Source: Micromonospora marina (lineage in GTDB: Bacteria; Actinomycetota; Actinomycetes; Mycobacteriales; Micromonosporaceae). Taken from it: a DNA stretch of 64,000 nt. Shown here one piece after another: positions 43,140 to 64,000 of the stretch. The DNA is taken from the NCBI RefSeq assembly GCF_900091565.1, contig NZ_FMCV01000003.1, positions 124,001 through 188,000 on the forward strand, given 5' to 3'. The first letter of the stretch is position 1, and every line of letters begins with the position of its first letter. Below the pieces are notes generated by a model. The model was given only the letters and a program-made list of their open reading frames with translations. It was not told the origin of the DNA and did no database searches. A program made the position numbers and the translations under genes.

Positions 43140-45374
43140 TCAATTTGCCTCGCCGAGCAGCCGTTCGGTGACCAGCTCGGCGTGCCGGGCCCGCCAGCCG
43201 GCCAGCGGTTCCGCCGCGACCAGCCGGTTGAACGCCCCGACGTCGGTGGAGGCCGGCACCCGGTAGTTCAGCCGCTGACCCGCCGTGCCGCGCAGGGCCG
43301 CAGCGGTGGCCTCCCGGCAGTACGCGGCGCAGACCGACGCGAGCGCGCGCCGGTCGTCCCGCCCCGCGACGCCGAGATCGGCGCGCACCTCGTCCAGCGG
43401 GCGGCCGAAGTGCGTCCGCTCCAACTCGGCCAGGCGCCGCGGACCGACGTCGGCCAGCCGGTCGTAGCGCAGGAACATCCGGTACAGCTCCTCGGCACGA
43501 GCCGCGAACAGCGTGCCCCGGTGCGCCACCGGAGACCGCGCGCCGAGCTCGAACAGGTCCGGATCGGGCGCCTCACGGACGTCGGTGACGTCGAGCGCGG
43601 CGAGCAGATCCTTCGCCGCGTCCGAGGTGGCCGCCTCGGCGGTGCACTGGTTCACCGTCGTCGTGACGACGAAGTCGGCCCCGAGCGCGAAGGCGGCGGC
43701 GACGGCCGCCGGGGTGCCCACCCCGGCCACCCCGATCCGCGCCCCCGGCGCCTCCCGGTCGCGCAGAGCCACCAGGGCCGGCACCAGCGCGTGGGCGTCC
43801 CGTTCCACGGCCACGTCGGTGGCGATCGGTCCCCGAGCCGCCGCGACCGCCGACACGCCGTTCAGGTGCCCGGCGGCGGCCAGCGCCCGTACCGTCGCCG
43901 GGTCGGCGGGGCGCAGGAACCGGACCGCCGTGGCCAGGTCCGGGGCGCGGACCAGGAGCTGCCGGGGACCGTCGCCGTGCCGGAACCGCACGAGCTGCGG
44001 CGACACCACGGCGAGCGGACCGGTGACCTCCACATGGCGGACGTCGTGCGCGAGGTACAAATCGCACAGCGCCCGCTCGTCGCCGCCGGACGGCCAGGCC
44101 ATGCCGTACCGGCGGACGTCGCGCAGTTCGGCCAGCGCGGCCCGGATCTCCGGCGGCGCCAGCCCCTGCGCGCCGAAGAAGCCGAGCAGCCCGGCCTCCG
44201 ACAGCCGTCGCAGGAACGCCGGCGACGTGACGCCGAACGGCGACGACCCGGCCAGGCAGGCGTACCGGATGCCGTAGTCGGACCGCAGCCCGGACGAGCC
44301 CGGCGGGCGCGGACGCGACGCGGCGGCCGGCGGCGGCCCGGTAGTGGGACCGGGTGCCACCGACACGGACGGCGCTGCCACCGGAGGCGCGGCCGGCGCG
44401 GGCGGCGCGACGGCCGTGGCCGGTGCGACCGGCGAGGACGGTGCGGGCGGTGTGGCCGGGGTGGACGGTGCGGACGGCGGGACAGGCGCGGCGAGGGCGA
44501 GCGGCCCGCCGGGGGCGGGCGGCGGCAGGCTCCCGGCGGCCCGGCGCCACATCTTGGTCAGCACCTCACCGGGACCGACCTCGACCGGCTCGGTGACCCC
44601 CGACCGCGCCAGCAGGCACATCGTGTCCCACCACCGGACCGGCTCGACGAAGTGCCGCAGCAGCGTGCCCTGGATCTCGCCCGGGACATGGGGCGAGGCG
44701 GTCACGTTGCTCACCACCGGGATCGACGGCGGTCCCGGCGCGACGTCGCGCAGGGCCACCGCGAACGCCCCCGCGGCACCGGCCATGAACCGCGAGTGCG
44801 CCGGGACGCTGACCGCCAGCGGCACGCACCGGCCGGTGCCGAGCCGCCGCACGGCGTCGACGACCGCGCGGACGCCCGCCGTGCCGCCGGCCAGCACGAA
44901 CTGGTCGGGCAGGTTGTGGTTGGCGAGGTCGACGTCCGGGATCTCGGCCAGCAGCTCCGTCACCCGCGACAGCGGCAGGCCGAGCACCGCCACCATGCCA
45001 CCGCCGGTCACGCTCTCCATCAGCCGCCCGCGGCGCACGACCAGGCTCAGCGCGCTGTCGAAGTCCAGACAGCCGGCGAGGTGCAGCGCGGCGTACTCGC
45101 CGAGGCTGTGCCCGGCCACCACCTCGGGTGGCGGACGGCCGTCCGCCAGCGCGGCTCGGGCGGCCAGCACGCTGACCAGGAACACGGCGGGCTGTACGTA
45201 CCGGGTGCGGCCGAGGTACTCGCCCTCGGCGTCCCGGCACAGCCGCGCCGGCGGCACGCCGATGATCCGCTCGGCGGTGGCGCACTCGGCGGGGAACCGG
45301 TCCAGGAGCCCCTCGCCCATGCCGGGGTGCTGCGAGCCCTGCCCCGGGAAGACCCACGCGCGCACGGCGATCAC
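43140..45374 (-). CDS. Free-standing trans-acyltransferase fused to a trans-enoylreductase (AT-ER)
   Basis: A 744-residue bifunctional protein. Residues 1-290 are a malonyl-type acyltransferase: FPGQGSQHPGMG at the start, Ser90 in VAGHSLGEYAAL, and SVPAHSRFMAG near 195. After a Pro/Ala linker (about 285-370) comes a PfaD-like FMN enoylreductase: SDYGIRYACLAGSSPFGVTS, GLLGFFGAQGLAP, RIGVAGVGTPAAVAAAFALGADFVVTTTVNQ. Such proteins load malonyl onto all AT-less modules and reduce selected enoyl intermediates in trans. GTG 45374 overlaps the ECH1 stop (GTGA). It is the only AT in the window, in line with the absence of AT in both PKSs. Confidence 0.92.
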   Translation of the reverse strand: MIAVRAWVFPGQGSQHPGMGEGLLDRFPAECATAERIIGVPPARLCRDAEGEYLGRTRYVQPAVFLVSVLAARAALADGRPPPEVVAGHSLGEYAALHLAGCLDFDSALSLVVRRGRLMESVTGGGMVAVLGLPLSRVTELLAEIPDVDLANHNLPDQFVLAGGTAGVRAVVDAVRRLGTGRCVPLAVSVPAHSRFMAGAAGAFAVALRDVAPGPPSIPVVSNVTASPHVPGEIQGTLLRHFVEPVRWWDTMCLLARSGVTEPVEVGPGEVLTKMWRRAAGSLPPPAPGGPLALAAPVPPSAPSTPATPPAPSSPVAPATAVAPPAPAAPPVAAPSVSVAPGPTTGPPPAAASRPRPPGSSGLRSDYGIRYACLAGSSPFGVTSPAFLRRLSEAGLLGFFGAQGLAPPEIRAALAELRDVRRYGMAWPSGGDERALCDLYLAHDVRHVEVTGPLAVVSPQLVRFRHGDGPRQLLVRAPDLATAVRFLRPADPATVRALAAAGHLNGVSAVAAARGPIATDVAVERDAHALVPALVALRDREAPGARIGVAGVGTPAAVAAAFALGADFVVTTTVNQCTAEAATSDAAKDLLAALDVTDVREAPDPDLFELGARSPVAHRGTLFAARAEELYRMFLRYDRLADVGPRRLAELERTHFGRPLDEVRADLGVAGRDDRRALASVCAAYCREATAAALRGTAGQRLNYRVPASTDVGAFNRLVAAEPLAGWRARHAELVTERLLGEAN

Positions 45375-46129
45375 CGTTCCCAGGGGTAGCGGCCGTGCGC
45401 GACGAACTCCGTGATCCGCTGCCGCACCGCGGGCGCCGACATCAGCCGCCCGAACTCGGTCACCGCGTGCTCGCGCAGCCGGTCGTCGACGCCGGAGAAC
45501 GCCCGGAAGTACCGCTTGGCGTCGCCGACGACCACCGGGTCGAGGCGGTTGAGGCGGAACAGCAGCTGCCGCAGCACCGTCTCGGGACGCTCGGCGACCT
45601 CGTCGACGAGGTGGATCCGGTACGCCTCGGCCGCGGCGATCGTCTGCGTGCTCAACGTCGCGGCGTACGCCTTCTGGAACCCGACCCGCCGCACCAGGAA
45701 CGGCAGCACGCAGCAGGGCAGCAACCCCCACAGCGCCTCCGGCAGCGCGAACGTGCTGCGGGCGGTGGCGTGCACGAAGTCGCTGGCGGCGACCAACCCG
45801 ACACCACCGCCGGCGACCTGCCCGTCCACCTGCGCCACCACCACCCGCGGCATCGTGGTGAAGCGTTCCAGCAGGGCGAAGAACGCCGCGCCGCCGTCGG
45901 AGGCGCCACCGTCACCGGCGGCGCTCCGGAAGTCCATGCCGGTGCTGAACACGCCGTCCCGCCCGGCCAGGACCACCGCCCGGCAGGCGGCGTCGCCCTC
46001 GGCCTCGTCGAGCGCCGCGTGCAGTTCGCGCAGCGTCTCGTCGTCGATCCCGTTGCGCCGCTCCGGCCGGGCCAGCGTGACGCGCAACAGCCCGGGCTCA
46101 CGCCGGAGCTCGATCGTGCGGTACGCCAT
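45371..46129 (-). CDS. Enoyl-CoA hydratase ECH1 of the beta-branching cassette (PksH-like)
   Basis: A 252-residue crotonase. The oxyanion loop GRDGVFSTGMDF near 52 and AQVDGQVAGGGVGLVAASDF near 95 are intact. The stretch FALPEALWGLLPCCVLPFLVRRVGFQKA and the end HGRYPWER are characteristic of PksH/ECH1 rather than of fatty-acid hydratases. ECH1 dehydrates the HMG-like intermediate made by HMGS. Its start is six bases from the end of the tandem-repeat protein gene, and its stop overlaps the AT-ER start, so all three are co-transcribed leftwards. Confidence 0.92.
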   Translation of the reverse strand: MAYRTIELRREPGLLRVTLARPERRNGIDDETLRELHAALDEAEGDAACRAVVLAGRDGVFSTGMDFRSAAGDGGASDGGAAFFALLERFTTMPRVVVAQVDGQVAGGGVGLVAASDFVHATARSTFALPEALWGLLPCCVLPFLVRRVGFQKAYAATLSTQTIAAAEAYRIHLVDEVAERPETVLRQLLFRLNRLDPVVVGDAKRYFRAFSGVDDRLREHAVTEFGRLMSAPAVRQRITEFVAHGRYPWER

Positions 46130-46135
46130 CGGTGC

Positions 46136-47014
46136 TCAGGCCGCGCCGCTCGGCACCTGCGGCAGCAGCAGCGTGTCGCGGATGCTGCCCTCGATGAACA
46201 GCCGGTCCCAGGCGCCGCCGCCCTTGGACTCGTGCAGCCGGCGCCGGCCGAACACCTCGGTGGCCATCTCCTTGCTCCGCTCCAGCTCGGCCAGCTCGTG
46301 GTAGTCGTCGACGCTGCGCAGGTGGATCAGCTGGAACAGGTGGTCCTGCTGGCCCCAGGTCTGTTCGTACAACGTCGCGGTGACCCGGCCGGCGAGCCGC
46401 TCGTTGACGTAGTGCTGCCAGTGGGCCGCGTACATCCGGCCCTCCTCGCGGAACTCGTACTTGACGTCCGAGGTCCGCATGACGATCGCGCCGGCCGTCG
46501 CCGAGTTGATCTGCTGCTCCGCCGGCTGGTTGAGCTGGGACGAGGCGGGCGGCACGAAGGTCGTCGGCTCCGCGTCGCCGCCGTCGTGGTCCATCCCGTG
46601 CTGCGGTACGAGCACGTCCTCGTGCAGGCTGCGGTGGACGAAGATGCGGTCCCAGTTGCCGCCGCCCTTGTGCGGCAGCCGGTCCTCGTCGGAGATCCGG
46701 CGGAACTCCAGGTCGTGGTCGACCATGTTGAGCAGGATCCGGTAGTCCTGCGGGGACTTCAGGTGGATGAACCAGTGCATCCGGTCCCGGCCGCCGAACA
46801 CCTCCTCGAAGGCGAACGACGTCGCGACGCCCTCCTGCGAGGTGTTTATGTACTGCAGCAGGTCCACGCTGAACTGGCGCCCCTCGGCGGCGAACCCGTA
46901 GGCCATCTGGCCGACCCGGTGCAGGATGAAGCCGGAGTTGAGCGTGTGCAGCACCCGCTCCAGCGGCAGCGACGATTGGTTCAGCGCGCGGTACGGCTCG
47001 ACCGTCGTGGTCAT
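46136..47014 (-). CDS. Tandem-repeat protein of unknown function in the PKS cluster (DUF6039-like?)
   Basis: A 292-residue soluble protein with two similar halves. Half one: RMHWFIHLKSPQDYRILLNM, then EDRLPHKGGGNWDRIFVHRS. Half two: DHLFQLIHLRSVDDYHELAE, then RRRLHESKGGGAWDRLFIEGS. The KGGG(N/A)WDR(I/L)F core is repeated about 150 residues apart, and the alternating strands and helices recall a dimeric alpha/beta barrel. I associate it from memory with DUF6039 but cannot confirm. First gene of the leftward operon (then ECH1 and AT-ER), 67 bases after a cluster palindrome. Confidence 0.75.
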   Translation of the reverse strand: MTTTVEPYRALNQSSLPLERVLHTLNSGFILHRVGQMAYGFAAEGRQFSVDLLQYINTSQEGVATSFAFEEVFGGRDRMHWFIHLKSPQDYRILLNMVDHDLEFRRISDEDRLPHKGGGNWDRIFVHRSLHEDVLVPQHGMDHDGGDAEPTTFVPPASSQLNQPAEQQINSATAGAIVMRTSDVKYEFREEGRMYAAHWQHYVNERLAGRVTATLYEQTWGQQDHLFQLIHLRSVDDYHELAELERSKEMATEVFGRRRLHESKGGGAWDRLFIEGSIRDTLLLPQVPSGAA

Positions 47015-47080
47015 CGGTTCGCTCCTCAGGTGAGATCGCCGGTTCCGGCCCGTTTCTACGGGGACGGCCGACGGCGTGTC

Positions 47081-47096
47081 TGCTCACGGTTGAGCG
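47081..47096. promoter_or_regulatory. Cluster palindrome upstream of the leftward PKS-accessory operon
   Basis: TGCTCACGGTTGAGCG, a TGCTC-N6-GAGC(A) inverted repeat, 67 bases upstream of the gene at 46136-47014. Its 5' flank is shared with the HMGS-operon site. Confidence 0.7.
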
Positions 47097-47113
47097 GGCG
47101 CCGCAAGCGAGCG

Positions 47114-47135
47114 GCCTGCTCAACGTTGAGCAGGC
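47114..47135. promoter_or_regulatory. 22-bp perfect palindrome upstream of the PKS genes
   Basis: A perfect palindrome centred on AACGTT, with arms GCCTGCTC and GAGCAGGC. It contains the TGCTC-N6-GAGCA core of the two other sites and is the strongest copy. It ends 77 bases before the PKS GTG at 47213 and is centred 36 bases from the neighbouring site, so both divergent promoters may be controlled together. Confidence 0.8.
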
Positions 47136-47212
47136 GAAGCGGGTACGACTGCCTAGCGTGAGGACTCGGCCGGGCCCCTCGGCCGTCGACCCTTCCCAGG
47201 CGGGCAGGTGCC

Positions 47213-53077
<5,865 letters not shown>

Positions 53078-53102
53078 CCAGAAGACCGGAGGCAGGTTCC
53101 CG

Positions 53103-64000
<10,898 letters not shown>

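Overview
The window looks like chromosomal DNA of a high-GC actinomycete, probably Micromonosporaceae (inferred from very strong G/C third-position bias, GTG starts, ATGA/GTGA gene overlaps, Zur and IdeR-type operators and family content; no 16S or tRNA is present to confirm it). Nothing was searched; all names rest on motifs and family knowledge.

Bases 1-17600 are a zinc-limitation island. An AztABCD-type zinc importer (aztB-aztD-aztC on the minus strand, aztA divergent, plus a second aztD-like lipoprotein gene running off the left edge) lies beside alternative ribosomal protein genes (bL32, type-B bL31, bL28, bL33, uS14), two COG0523/CobW-like proteins (one intact GTPase, one that has lost its GTP-binding motifs and resembles the mycobacterial ribosome-hibernation recruiter Mrf), Zur itself, two further FUR paralogues, a YcgQ/YcgR-type permease pair and an ArsR-type regulator. 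Five candidate Zur boxes sit upstream of these units. A large secreted subtilase (13542-16805) interrupts the theme.

Bases 17600-23480 hold ordinary accessory genes: a BON protein, a lipoprotein, DUF2254, GNAT and DUF421 proteins, an LtrA-fragment/ion-channel open frame and a RidA-like remnant.

Bases 23483-33375 form an iron-regulated NIS siderophore locus: an AlcB/RhbD-type acyltransferase, a siderophore-interacting reductase, two MFS transporters, an ATP-grasp ligase, two IucA/IucC synthetases and a type III PLP decarboxylase. The core set (ATP-grasp, NIS, NIS, decarboxylase, MFS exporter) is that of vibrioferrin pvsABCDE. Two IdeR/DmdR boxes flank it.

Bases 33550-37116 contain small hypothetical genes, an M23 peptidase and a truncated DUF4260 fragment next to a strong hairpin.

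Bases 37121-64000 are the left part of a trans-AT polyketide cluster with a beta-branching cassette: AMP-dependent ligase, HMG-CoA-synthase homologue, free-standing AT-ER fusion, PksH-like ECH1, a tandem-repeat protein of unknown function, and two PKS proteins without AT domains. The second PKS runs off the right edge and carries an embedded PksI-like ECH2. A Crp/Fnr regulator and a CPA2 antiporter lie inside, and three related palindromes precede the divergent operons. The KS0 decarboxylase and stand-alone donor ACP of a full beta-branching set are not in the window.
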